Of a DNA stretch of 64,000 bases, positions 57,187-64,000 are shown piece by piece. Numbering within the stretch: position 1 is the stretch's first letter; each line of letters begins with the position of its first letter. The position numbers and the translations under genes are program-made. The notes under the pieces are model-generated. The model saw nothing but the letters and a program-made list of their open reading frames with translations, did no database searches and was not told where the DNA came from. Source of the DNA: Acidobacteriota bacterium (lineage in GTDB: Bacteria; Acidobacteriota; Thermoanaerobaculia; Multivoradales; JBCCEF01); the NCBI GenBank assembly GCA_039030395.1, contig JBCCEF010000010.1, forward strand, positions 109,343-173,342. Direction: 5' to 3'.

Positions 57187-58440
57187 CTATTCGTCGCCGT
57201 CGAGGCGGAACAACTCTCGAATCAACTCCAGCTCACCCTCGGTGCGCCCCTGGCCGCGCAGGTGAGCGCTCGGGTTGTGGAGGATCTTGCGGACCAGGGA
57301 GCGGGTGAGGCGGTCCACTTCGTCATGCAGCTCCGTCGGGAAACGGGCCTGGGCGACGAGGAGTTCCCGCTGGCGAATCGCCTCGGCCTTCTTCTGGAGT
57401 TGCTCGATCATCGGCTCGGCGGCCAACCCCCTAGCCCAGCCGAGGTATTGCGCCAGCTCCTCCTCGATCAACTCTTCGACTTTGGCGACCTCTTCGCGCC
57501 GCCGCTTGAGGTTCTTTTGGATGAGAGTTTCCAGGGAATCCACCGTGTGGAGGAAGACGTTTTCCAGGCGGCCGACGGCGGGTTCCACATTGCGCGGCAC
57601 CCCGAGGTCGACCACCAGCAACGGCCGCGAGCGGCGCACCGGCAGGTCCTCCTGGGAGAGCAGCGATTCGTCCGCCGAGGTGGTGGTCACCAGCAGGTCC
57701 GAGTCATTGGCCTGGGCGGCGAGGTCCCCGAAGGGTACGATCTCGATCGTCGGCAACTCGGCCCGGAGGGCCGCGGCGCGTTCCTGGCCGCGGTTGGCGA
57801 GGCGCACCCGGGAAGCTCCCTTGTCGATCAGATTGCGGGCCACTAGGCGCGCTGTCTCGCCGGCACCGACGATCAGAATGCGCAGATCGCCCAGCCGATC
57901 GAAGATGACTCTCGCCAGCTCCACGGTGGCGTAGCCGAGGGAGACGGCGCCGGTTCCGATCGCCGTTTCGGACCGCGCCCGGGCGCCGGCGCGGGCGGCG
58001 TAGCGCTGGAGCTTCTGGAGCAGCGGTCCGGCGGCGCCGATGGACTCGGCCAAACCGGCGGCGGTCTTCACCTGGCCGAGGATCTCCGGTTCGCCGAGCA
58101 CCATCGATTCCAGCCCGCTCGCCACCCGCAGCAGGTGACGGGCCGCCTGGTCGCCCCGCTGGACATAGAGATGGCCCAGTTCTTCAAGCTGTGCCTCGCG
58201 CTTCACAAACACCACCTCGGCGGCGGTCCGGTAGGCGGAATCGTAGCCCTGGGCGACAACGTAGACCTCCGTACGGTTGCAGGTGGAGAGCAGGTAGGCC
58301 TCGGCGATTTCCTCGCGAGCGAGCAGGTGGACCAGGGTTCTTTCGGCCTCGTCGGCGCCGTAGCTGACCTTTTCGCGCAGTTCGATGGGCGCGTTGCGGT
58401 GGTCGGTGCCGACCAGCAGGATGGGGAGGGAAGAAGCCAC
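57187..58440 (-). CDS. hemA: Glutamyl-tRNA reductase
   Basis: Makes glutamate-1-semialdehyde from Glu-tRNA, the first committed C5-pathway step. GTDHRNAPIELREKV, LLSTCNRTEVYVV (catalytic Cys near residue 50), GLESMVLGEPEILGQVKTA, the NADPH fold LRILIVGAGETARLVARNL, and a C-terminal dimerisation helix. 417 residues. The partner hemL is not in the window. Confidence 0.94.
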   Translation of the reverse strand: MASSLPILLVGTDHRNAPIELREKVSYGADEAERTLVHLLAREEIAEAYLLSTCNRTEVYVVAQGYDSAYRTAAEVVFVKREAQLEELGHLYVQRGDQAARHLLRVASGLESMVLGEPEILGQVKTAAGLAESIGAAGPLLQKLQRYAARAGARARSETAIGTGAVSLGYATVELARVIFDRLGDLRILIVGAGETARLVARNLIDKGASRVRLANRGQERAAALRAELPTIEIVPFGDLAAQANDSDLLVTTTSADESLLSQEDLPVRRSRPLLVVDLGVPRNVEPAVGRLENVFLHTVDSLETLIQKNLKRRREEVAKVEELIEEELAQYLGWARGLAAEPMIEQLQKKAEAIRQRELLVAQARFPTELHDEVDRLTRSLVRKILHNPSAHLRGQGRTEGELELIRELFRLDGDE

Positions 58441-58452
58441 CGTGCGAGATCC

Positions 58453-59277
58453 CTAAAGAGTGCCGTGGAAGTCCGACAGGAACAGCCGAACGGCGAGGAG
58501 CGACGACAGGATAGCGACAAACCCGATGAGACTGCCGATGGCGGTCTGGCGACCCTGCCAGCGGCCCAATCGGCGCAGCAACAGCACGACCCCGTAGAAC
58601 GCCCAGGTGGCGATGGTGGTGAGGATCTGCGGATCCTGGATCCAGCTCACCTGAAGGCGCTGCTCGGCCCAGAACACGCCCAGACCGACGGCGCCGGTGA
58701 AGGCCATGAAGCCCACCGCCAGGGCGCCGGCCATCATCGTCTCCAGCACTTCGAGGGGCGGCAGCTTGCCGAAGAAAGTGGAGAAGCGGCCGATTTTGAG
58801 TTCTCGGTACAGACGCAGAAAGAGAAAGCCATAGCCGGCGGCGACGACGAAGGCGGCGTAGCCCAGGAGCGCCAGGGAGACATGGGTGGCGAAGAGCGGA
58901 TTGTGGAACAGCTCGCGATCCGGCGGCGCCGGATCCCGCAAGAGCGAGGCGAGAAGCTGGAACAGGAAGGCCAGGGACACCAGCCAGAAGCCCGTCGACC
59001 GCTCGCGTCCGCGCCACTCGACAAACAGGTACACCGCCGCCACCGCGAAGGCGATGATCGACAGCACCTGTGCCACGGTGACCGCCGGCAGTTGCCGCCA
59101 GCGCAGGGTCACCACGATCAAGGTCACCAGGTGCAGACCCACGGTGGCGCGCAGCGCCGGTGCCGCCAGGGCCTCGAATCTCCGATCGGCGGAGAAGAAG
59201 AGGTCGCCGTAGGTCGCCGCGGCGAGCAGATAGGCCACCGGCAGGAGAACGGTCGAGGCGTCGAGGAACAGGTTCAG
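58453..59277 (-). CDS. hemX: HemX/CcsA-like cytochrome c assembly protein
   Basis: About eight hydrophobic segments of the CcsA/ResC family: FWLVSLAFLFQLLASLL, the block FHNPLFATHVSLALLGYAAFVVAAGYGFLFL and LGVFWAEQRLQVSWIQDPQILTTIATWAFYGVVLL, a variant of the WWD-type region. It precedes hemA by 12 bases, as hemX does in other genomes. The likely start is CTG 59277, with AGGAG six bases upstream, which completes the first helix (LNLFLDASTVLLPVAYLL). GTG 59238 would truncate it. Confidence 0.82.
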   Translation of the reverse strand: MNLFLDASTVLLPVAYLLAAATYGDLFFSADRRFEALAAPALRATVGLHLVTLIVVTLRWRQLPAVTVAQVLSIIAFAVAAVYLFVEWRGRERSTGFWLVSLAFLFQLLASLLRDPAPPDRELFHNPLFATHVSLALLGYAAFVVAAGYGFLFLRLYRELKIGRFSTFFGKLPPLEVLETMMAGALAVGFMAFTGAVGLGVFWAEQRLQVSWIQDPQILTTIATWAFYGVVLLLRRLGRWQGRQTAIGSLIGFVAILSSLLAVRLFLSDFHGTL

Positions 59278-59351
59278 AGTCGGCTCCTAGTGTCCCCCCC
59301 AGAAGGTGCCGGTAGGGGACCTCAAGGCCGGACATGTCGGCCCTGCTGGCA

Positions 59352-59574
59352 TGCTAGCAGGTTGCTGAAAAAGGCCTTCGGCCTATTGTTTCGGTTTCCC
59401 TGCTAGCTGGCTCTCTTGGGGGCTGAGCGCCCCCTCGTCCGAAAGAAAGTACTGACTTTCGGGCTCACCCCGTCCTCGGCGCCTCCGGCGCCGCCTCGCT
59501 CCGGGGACGCCCAGCCTTCGGGCTCGGAGCAGGCTGTCGAAAAGGTAGCCTAGGTTTTCAGCAACCTGCTAGCA
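59352..59574 (+). repeat. Dispersed repeat family B, copy 3 (MITE-like)
   Basis: 223 bp with perfect 20-bp terminal inverted repeats: TGCTAGCAGGTTGCTGAAAA at 59352-59371 and its complement at 59555-59574. Inside are a second CCTGCTAGC, the GGGGGCTGAGCGCCCCCTCG block, a hairpin (CGAAAG/CTTTCG) and the GC-rich tail shared with copies 1 and 2. No coding capacity. It fills most of the 339-base gap between the divergent hemX and purA genes. Confidence 0.85.
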
Positions 59575-59616
59575 TCCGCGTTTCGCGAAAAGTGGTTGAG
59601 TCTTCCGAGGAGATCC

Positions 59617-60960
59617 ATGGCCAACGTCGTCATCATCGGCATGCAGTGGGGGGACGAAGGGAAGGGCAAGATCGTCGATCTGATCTGCCCGGCCTTCGAT
59701 ACGGTGGCCCGCTTCCAGGGCGGCCACAACGCCGGCCACACGGTGAAGTTCGGGGATCAGCACTTCTCTCTGCACCTGATTCCCTCGGGCATCCTGCATG
59801 CGGACACCCGCTGCGTCCTCGGCAGCGGCATGGTCATCGCCCCGGACGCCTTCTTCAGCGAGCTGGAAAAACTGCGCGCCGGTGGCATCGAGGATGCCGG
59901 CCGTTTGTTTCTGTCGAATCGCGCGACGGCCCTCTTGCCCTGCCACGCGCGCCTCGATCAGGCGCGCGAGCGGGCGCGCGGCGAACGGGCCATCGGCACC
60001 ACCTCGCGCGGCATCGGTCCCGCCTACGAGAGCCGGGCCGGTCGCTATGGCCTACGGCTGATCGATCTGCTGGCGCCGGATCTCGAAGACCTCCTCGGCT
60101 TGCTGCTGGATCGGGTGGACGGGCAACTGGCGGACCTGGGAGATACGGCGAAGTCCGACGCTTCGGCGTTGCTCGATCAATGCCGGAGTTGGGGAGAGCG
60201 GCTGGCCCCTCGCCTCGCAGATACGGAGCAACTCCTCGGGGATTGGCTGGCTGCGGGCTCGTCCGTGCTCTTCGAAGGGGCGCAGGGCACCCTGCTCGAT
60301 CTGGCCCACGGCACCTATCCGTTCGTCACCAGTTCGAGCTGCACCACCGGCGCTGCGGCCACCGGCGCCGGGGTCGCGCCGACCGCCCTCAACGGCGCTA
60401 TCGGCGTGCTCAAGGCCTACACCACCCGCGTCGGCGCGGGTCCCTTCGTGACGGAACTCCATGACGACTCCGGCGAGTTCCTGCGCTCCCGGGGCAACGA
60501 ATTCGGCACCACCACCGGTCGCCCTCGGCGCTGCGGTTGGCTGGATCTGGTGGCTGGCCGCTACAGCCGGATGCTCAACGGCATCGAGTCCATCGCCCTG
60601 ACCAAGCTCGACGTGCTCGACGATCTCGACGAGATCAAGGTGTGCACCGCCTACCGGATCGACGGCGAGCAACGGCGAGGTTTCCCGTCCGGGCAGCGCG
60701 ACCTGGAGAGGGCCGAACCGGTGTACCGCAGCTTCCCGGGATGGCGGCAGAGAACCGTCGGCATTCTGTGCCGCGAAGATCTGCCCGCCGCGGCGCAGGA
60801 GTACATCGCCTTCATCGAGGAAGATCTCAATGCCCGCGTCGATCTCATCTCCACCGGCCCCCGCCGGGAAGAGACCATCGTCGACCAGCAGGGCAGGCTC
60901 GCCGGCTGGTTCGGCGAGGGCCTGGCGGCCGTTCTCGCTCAGCGCACCGTCGGCGAATAA
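59617..60960 (+). CDS. purA: Adenylosuccinate synthetase
   Basis: GTP-dependent ligation of aspartate to IMP, toward AMP. NVVIIGMQWGDEGKGKIVDLI with the GDEGKGK loop at the N-terminus, FQGGHNAGHTV, GTTSRGIGPAYE, FEGAQGTLLDLAHGTYPFVTSS and TTTGRPRRCGWLDLV. 447 residues. ATG 59617 has GAGGAGA upstream and is the family start. Confidence 0.96.
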   Translation: MANVVIIGMQWGDEGKGKIVDLICPAFDTVARFQGGHNAGHTVKFGDQHFSLHLIPSGILHADTRCVLGSGMVIAPDAFFSELEKLRAGGIEDAGRLFLSNRATALLPCHARLDQARERARGERAIGTTSRGIGPAYESRAGRYGLRLIDLLAPDLEDLLGLLLDRVDGQLADLGDTAKSDASALLDQCRSWGERLAPRLADTEQLLGDWLAAGSSVLFEGAQGTLLDLAHGTYPFVTSSSCTTGAAATGAGVAPTALNGAIGVLKAYTTRVGAGPFVTELHDDSGEFLRSRGNEFGTTTGRPRRCGWLDLVAGRYSRMLNGIESIALTKLDVLDDLDEIKVCTAYRIDGEQRRGFPSGQRDLERAEPVYRSFPGWRQRTVGILCREDLPAAAQEYIAFIEEDLNARVDLISTGPRREETIVDQQGRLAGWFGEGLAAVLAQRTVGE

Positions 60961-61030
60961 GCCTCCGTTTTCCCTTCGAGCTGTCGAATTTTCAACCAAT
61001 TGGGATTTTATGATTGGACCGATAGAAGAA

Positions 61031-61059
61031 TTGACACTTGGATCTAAATTCGATAGGAA
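61031..61059 (+). promoter_or_regulatory. Candidate sigma-70 promoter
   Basis: TTGACA (61031-61036), 17-base spacer, TAGGAA (61054-61059), in an AT-rich stretch after purA. The -35 is perfect; the -10 is weak. It would drive the gene at 61125. Confidence 0.55.
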
Positions 61060-61124
61060 GAGAGTCCTGATTTTTCGCTCGATGGTCTGCCAAGGAGGAG
61101 ACCTGAAGGACAAGGAGCGATTTT

Positions 61125-62126
61125 ATGATCCGAAGTTCGCCGTCAGTACCGGCGCCGCCCTCGCCAACGGGCGCCGCGCCGGAACGTGTAGATCCCTTCG
61201 ACGTTGCCCCCCGGGCCGTCAGCCGGGAAGTCTTGGCCGATCTGAGGCGTGCCGGGGGCTTCGAACCGGTTTCGGCCAGCCCTCTGGCGTCCTTCGCCGC
61301 TGGCGGAGGAGGGCTACCCGTCTCCGATGCGAGTCCGGCCGAGGATCTCGCCGATCAAGACTTTTTGGCCTCGCTACACCTGCTCGCGAATCCCGAGTTG
61401 CGCCTGCGGGTGGGGCTCGCTTCGCCCGGAGCAGTGGCGCGCGAGGGCGGCCCATCGATTCGGCTGGCCCATCTCTATGTCCGCGGGTCCCGGGTGGTGC
61501 GCTGTGAAGAAAGTGCCGACCGGGTGTGGATCGGTCCGCCCTTGCGGTTGAACGATCTGGTCGAAACCCTCAAGGAACTCCTCTCGAGCCGTCCCTTGGT
61601 CGAGTCAGCTGGCGAGCCGGCGGTGTTGGCCCTCTGGCCGATCATCGCCGATCTCGCGAAGATCCTCTGGCCCAGCGGCCGGGGCCATCCCATCCGGCGG
61701 CGTCACGCCCTCCTCCGGCTGGACCATGCGGTGCACGATCCGGCCCTGGCTCGGCGGTTGCTCGGCGCCCTCGGCGAAAGCGGGATCGTCCTGGAAGCGG
61801 CGGGCCGGATCTCCCTCTCCAGCGCCTATCGGCCCTGGATCGAAGCCCTCTTTTCGGGCCACCGCGTAGAGATCGAGCGCGTGGAGCTGCTGTCCGAAGC
61901 TCCGCGCTCGGAGGAGCGGGCACTATTCGTGGGTTGGCCCGGGCGAAGGGTCCAGCTGGAGGAAGTCTCCCATCAGGACCTCGAGGCCCTCGCCGTGCCG
62001 GGTGTGGCGGGTCCCGCGGGACTGTCCGAAGACTGCCTGCTGCTGACCCATCTCCCGGATCCGGCCCTGGAAGCCCGACTGATCGAATTGGTCACGGTCC
62101 CATCGAGCCGCGATCCCGCCGGTTGA
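61125..62126 (+). CDS. Hypothetical protein
   Basis: 333 residues, not recognised. AAGGAG seven bases before ATG 61125. A Pro/Ala-rich N-terminus (about 35 residues) leads to a mixed alpha/beta protein. Blocks: FLASLHLLANPELRLRVGLASPGAVAR, VRGSRVVRCEESADRVWIGPPLRLNDLVETLKELL, then helical LLRLDHAVHDPALARRLLGALGESGIVLEAAG. No membrane segment. It has its own likely promoter and lies before tRNA-Arg, next to an island. Confidence 0.7.
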   Translation: MIRSSPSVPAPPSPTGAAPERVDPFDVAPRAVSREVLADLRRAGGFEPVSASPLASFAAGGGGLPVSDASPAEDLADQDFLASLHLLANPELRLRVGLASPGAVAREGGPSIRLAHLYVRGSRVVRCEESADRVWIGPPLRLNDLVETLKELLSSRPLVESAGEPAVLALWPIIADLAKILWPSGRGHPIRRRHALLRLDHAVHDPALARRLLGALGESGIVLEAAGRISLSSAYRPWIEALFSGHRVEIERVELLSEAPRSEERALFVGWPGRRVQLEEVSHQDLEALAVPGVAGPAGLSEDCLLLTHLPDPALEARLIELVTVPSSRDPAG

Positions 62127-62158
62127 CGGCCTCGCTGCCGGGCGGCTGCCGTCGGCCC

Positions 62159-62187
62159 GGGACACTGCCGATGACACCGCATATAAT
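62159..62187 (+). promoter_or_regulatory. Promoter of tRNA-Arg
   Basis: GGGACA (62159-62164), 17-base spacer, perfect TATAAT (62182-62187), ending 10 bases before the tRNA. Confidence 0.7.
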
Positions 62188-62197
62188 CGGCGCCCTT

Positions 62198-62274
62198 GCG
62201 GCTATAGCTCAGGTGGATAGAGCGGGAGTTTCCTAAACTCTAGGTCGGGGGTTCGAGTCCTCCTAGCCGCACCA
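62198..62274 (+). tRNA. tRNA-Arg (CCT)
   Basis: Acceptor GCGGCTA/TAGCCGC, D arm GCTC/GAGC, anticodon stem GGAGT/ACTCT with loop TTCCTAA (anticodon CCT), T arm GGGGG-TTCGAGT-CCTCC, encoded ACCA. tRNA-Arg(CCT) genes are frequent integration sites, and the sequence downstream looks foreign. Confidence 0.95.
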
Positions 62275-62767
62275 CTGTAAGTCTATTTCTTTTAGATGCT
62301 TGACGTAACATTGCGACGTGATGATTTGGGCGTCTATGGGGAATTGGTAAGCAAATGGTAAGCAGTTGGCTCTGATTCGGCTTCCCGACTTCTGACTGCA
62401 GCGCCGCTTCTAGTTCCGTCCCTTCTCCTCCCAGCCTACCGGCCAACTCGTCGATCCAGTCGGCGCCGTCGAACAGCTTCGCCGGGGGCCAGTCGGCCCG
62501 AGCCGAGGACAACACCACCAGAGCGCCGCATGCATCGATCGTCACCTGGCTCGTCACATCGGGCCACAGGAACCCGAGAGTCCCTGTGACGCCGTTGGCG
62601 AAGGACAGGGCGGCGGACGGTGATCCGAACAGGTAGCCCGCCAGGATGCCTTCCTCGCCCGTGGTCGCCTCGGTCTGCGCCCATCCTCTCCGCTGGTCCA
62701 AGGCGGCTGCAAGGGCCACTTTACTGAGAGGGCGACTACGCCTGCCAAAGCGGCGTTTCGGTTTCCT
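62275..62767 (+). other. Gene-poor start of the putative island
   Basis: About 490 bases after tRNA-Arg with no convincing gene. The first 100 bases are AT-rich (TCTATTTCTTTTAG; repeated GGTAAGCA at about 62346 and 62356). A minus-strand frame at 62240-62719 runs through the tRNA itself (ending LGGLEPPT) and is not credible as written. Possibly a decayed integrase or gene end. No copy of the tRNA 3' end is repeated within the window. Confidence 0.4.
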
Positions 62768-63016
62768 TCAGGTGTTTCCCAGAAAGCCGTCTTTGGGCGT
62801 GGATCGACGGATCGCATGGTGGAGAAGGAAGGCGCTCCAACCCTCGTCCAGGGTTATTCCGGTTCCGTCGCTGTCACTGAGGCGAAGGGCCATTTCGCCG
62901 GAAGAACTGAGCGACAAAGCGCACCTGCTTGGCATCTGCAAGCTGGGGATCAGGGCGGCCAGGTAGTTGAAGAGCTTGAGCGCCTTGCCCGGCTCGCACG
63001 TCAATTGGTGCTCCAA
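62768..63016 (-). CDS. Small hypothetical protein
   Basis: 82 residues from TTG 63016: MEHQLTCEPGKALKLFNYL, then ALIPSLQMPSRCALSLSSSGE and a C-terminal LDEGWSAFLLHHAIRRSTPKDG. Codon bias is coding-like, but the Shine-Dalgarno is weak. It lies 62 bases after the putative immunity gene on the same strand and may be a second small protein of the toxin locus. Confidence 0.35.
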   Translation of the reverse strand: MEHQLTCEPGKALKLFNYLAALIPSLQMPSRCALSLSSSGEMALRLSDSDGTGITLDEGWSAFLLHHAIRRSTPKDGFLGNT

Positions 63017-63078
63017 CGGTGGAGATCGATTCCCGCGCTAAGCCATTGATTCGTTTGAGGTTGACATTCGGGTGGCAC

Positions 63079-63537
63079 CTAGTTGGGTTGGGTCGGCTTC
63101 GCCAGCTGTTGAAGCCGACGTAGAAAAAGCTCTCCACGCTTCTTCGCCGCGGACTCGAAGCGCCGAGCCGAGTTCGGCCAGTTCGACAATGAGAACGCAT
63201 GTTCAAGTTCCTTCCGCTTCGCCCCAACTCGAGCGAGTACATCCCGAAGATCGTCAGGGTGTTGCTTGGTGAGCACGCCCTCCACCGTCTTCCAGCCCAT
63301 CGCCACCTCGACATCGTCGACCAGGAAGAATTGCTCGGGTTCGGCCCGCGAGCCCAGCTCGAGGAAGTCCTGGCCTCGGTCGCGCAAGAACCGCAAACGA
63401 AGGCTGCCGATGCTGAAGACCGCTTCGGCGTTCCCGAATTGGTCCTCGTTGTGCATCTCTCGTTCGAGCGTCGCCGGTCCGAATCCAGCGTCGCTCAGTT
63501 CCTGCTCAGCTTTCTCGCGCAAAGAGGACGAACTCAC
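63079..63537 (-). CDS. Putative immunity protein
   Basis: 152 residues, not recognised by family. GTG 63537 has AAGGAAG nine bases upstream and lies just after the toxin stop (15 bases). N-terminal helix LREKAEQELSDAGFGPATLEREM, strand-rich middle (FSIGSLRLRFLRDRGQDFLELGS, FFLVDDVEVAMGW), helical C-terminus (PDDLRDVLARVGAKRKELEHAF). Size, position and strand directly after a polymorphic toxin support an immunity role; this is inference. Confidence 0.6.
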   Translation of the reverse strand: MSSSSLREKAEQELSDAGFGPATLEREMHNEDQFGNAEAVFSIGSLRLRFLRDRGQDFLELGSRAEPEQFFLVDDVEVAMGWKTVEGVLTKQHPDDLRDVLARVGAKRKELEHAFSLSNWPNSARRFESAAKKRGELFLRRLQQLAKPTQPN

Positions 63538-63551
63538 GACCTGTTTCTTCC

Positions 63552-64000
63552 TTACCTGGCGGGCGGCAGCAGCCGAACACCATCCGGGCTCACTGTGTAG
63601 CCCTTGCCAGCGAGGTACTCCAACTCGCGTGCGAAGAAGCTCCCGGGCCATGCCTCTCCTGCCGGAGTCGAGAGGACGATGTCGTCCCCGCGCAGGATCA
63701 TGCGGTCGAGGAATCGCTGGTTGGCCGCCCACTGCTCGGCGGCCGTCATCCCCCGCCATATCTCATCGGGAATCGCGAACCTGCGAGCACCGATCGCGTC
63801 GGCCATCTCGACGTAGCCGGGGGCGCCATTCCGACCAGCATGCCCGAGAACAGTTGTTGCCCTTGGGACTTCCACTCCCTCATCCAGTAATTTTAACCCC
63901 CTTCTTCCGACCTTGACACCCGTTGCAGCGTATCCGGCGAAGGGAATCGCCGATGCCGCCGAGAGAGCAGCCCCCACACAGTCCCCTCGCGCCAGGGAAA
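63552..64000 (-). CDS. Polymorphic toxin, C-terminal part
   Basis: The gene enters from the right edge; 149 residues are visible. LARGDCVGAALSAASAIPFAGYAATGVKVGR is the pre-toxin segment typical of RHS/CDI-like polymorphic toxins (split across residues 2-33). The variable toxin domain follows: GAPGYVEMADAIGARRFAIP, then GMTAAEQWAANQRFLDRMI, SFFARELEYLAGKGYTVSPDG and the end LLPPAR. The toxin activity is not recognised. The immunity-like gene follows at once. Confidence 0.75.
   Translation of the reverse strand, partial: SLARGDCVGAALSAASAIPFAGYAATGVKVGRRGLKLLDEGVEVPRATTVLGHAGRNGAPGYVEMADAIGARRFAIPDEIWRGMTAAEQWAANQRFLDRMILRGDDIVLSTPAGEAWPGSFFARELEYLAGKGYTVSPDGVRLLPPAR

Noticed and set aside
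62240-62719. Minus-strand frame of 159 codons ending LGGLEPPT.
   Set aside because: Its end is the complement of tRNA-Arg(CCT). Such endings are a known artefact of frames running through tRNA genes. The 5' part may be a gene remnant but I cannot support it.

Overview
The window looks like the chromosome of a GC-rich, Gram-negative (diderm) bacterium, most likely an Acidobacteriota member. Reasons: complete outer-membrane and lipid A assembly genes (BamA, Skp, LpxD, FabZ, LpxA, LolC/D) sit beside a ClpC-type ATPase, and there is a Ser/Thr kinase fused to TolB-like and TPR segments, a combination common in that phylum. The phylum call is inference. Genes are packed tightly, with many 4-base stop/start overlaps (ATGA, GTGA, TTGA).

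Layout. 1-4063: ftsY 3' end, ribD, ribE, an unknown gene and an outer-membrane barrel. 4078-8581: threonine aldolase, RidA, Hpt, a helical unknown and a purine nucleoside phosphorylase. 8695-13173: LolC-LolD and ClpC. 13647-24087: a long rightward run bamA-skp-lpxD-fabZ-lpxA-Gfo/Idh-mtnP-surE-pcm-yqaA-acyP-apt (envelope biogenesis, then purine and damage salvage). 24097-31725: a leftward four-gene operon, HprK-like kinase, PqqD-like protein, secreted C25 (gingipain-like) peptidase and a glutaminase-dead asparagine synthetase homologue. 31788-35361: tRNA-Lys, a 61-residue peptide, a heme-oxygenase-like di-iron protein and a Ser/Thr kinase. 35400-38793: an XRE regulator, an orphan type II thioesterase, epmB and efp. 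38986-49446: phosphoesterase, YeiH, aroC, a degenerate CHAT lipoprotein, thioesterase, glycosyltransferase, gamma-carbonic-anhydrase-like protein, hisS and aroB. 49606-55131: HD-GYP sensor, roadblock protein, AbgT transporter and an FNT-like protein. 55406-59277: heme operon hemX-hemA-hemC-hemD. 59617-62274: purA, an unknown gene and tRNA-Arg(CCT). 62275-64000: a probable tRNA-linked island carrying the 3' end of a polymorphic toxin and its likely immunity gene.

The most interesting locus is 24097-31725. It resembles a lasso-peptide operon (kinase, PqqD-type leader-binding protein, AsnB-like cyclase) but has no transglutaminase-type B2 protease. The last 40 codons of the PqqD-like gene read like a lasso precursor. 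They have their own Shine-Dalgarno and ATG, a Thr at -2, Gly1, Glu8 and a C-terminal Ser. A secreted C25 cysteine peptidase lies directly after it. This is a hypothesis; the individual sequence features are visible.

Two small dispersed repeat families also stand out. Family A has three copies of about 180 bp with inverted ends. Family B has three copies plus a fragment, and one copy has perfect 20-bp terminal inverted repeats. Both families often begin at the stop codon of the preceding gene, so the repeat supplies the stop.
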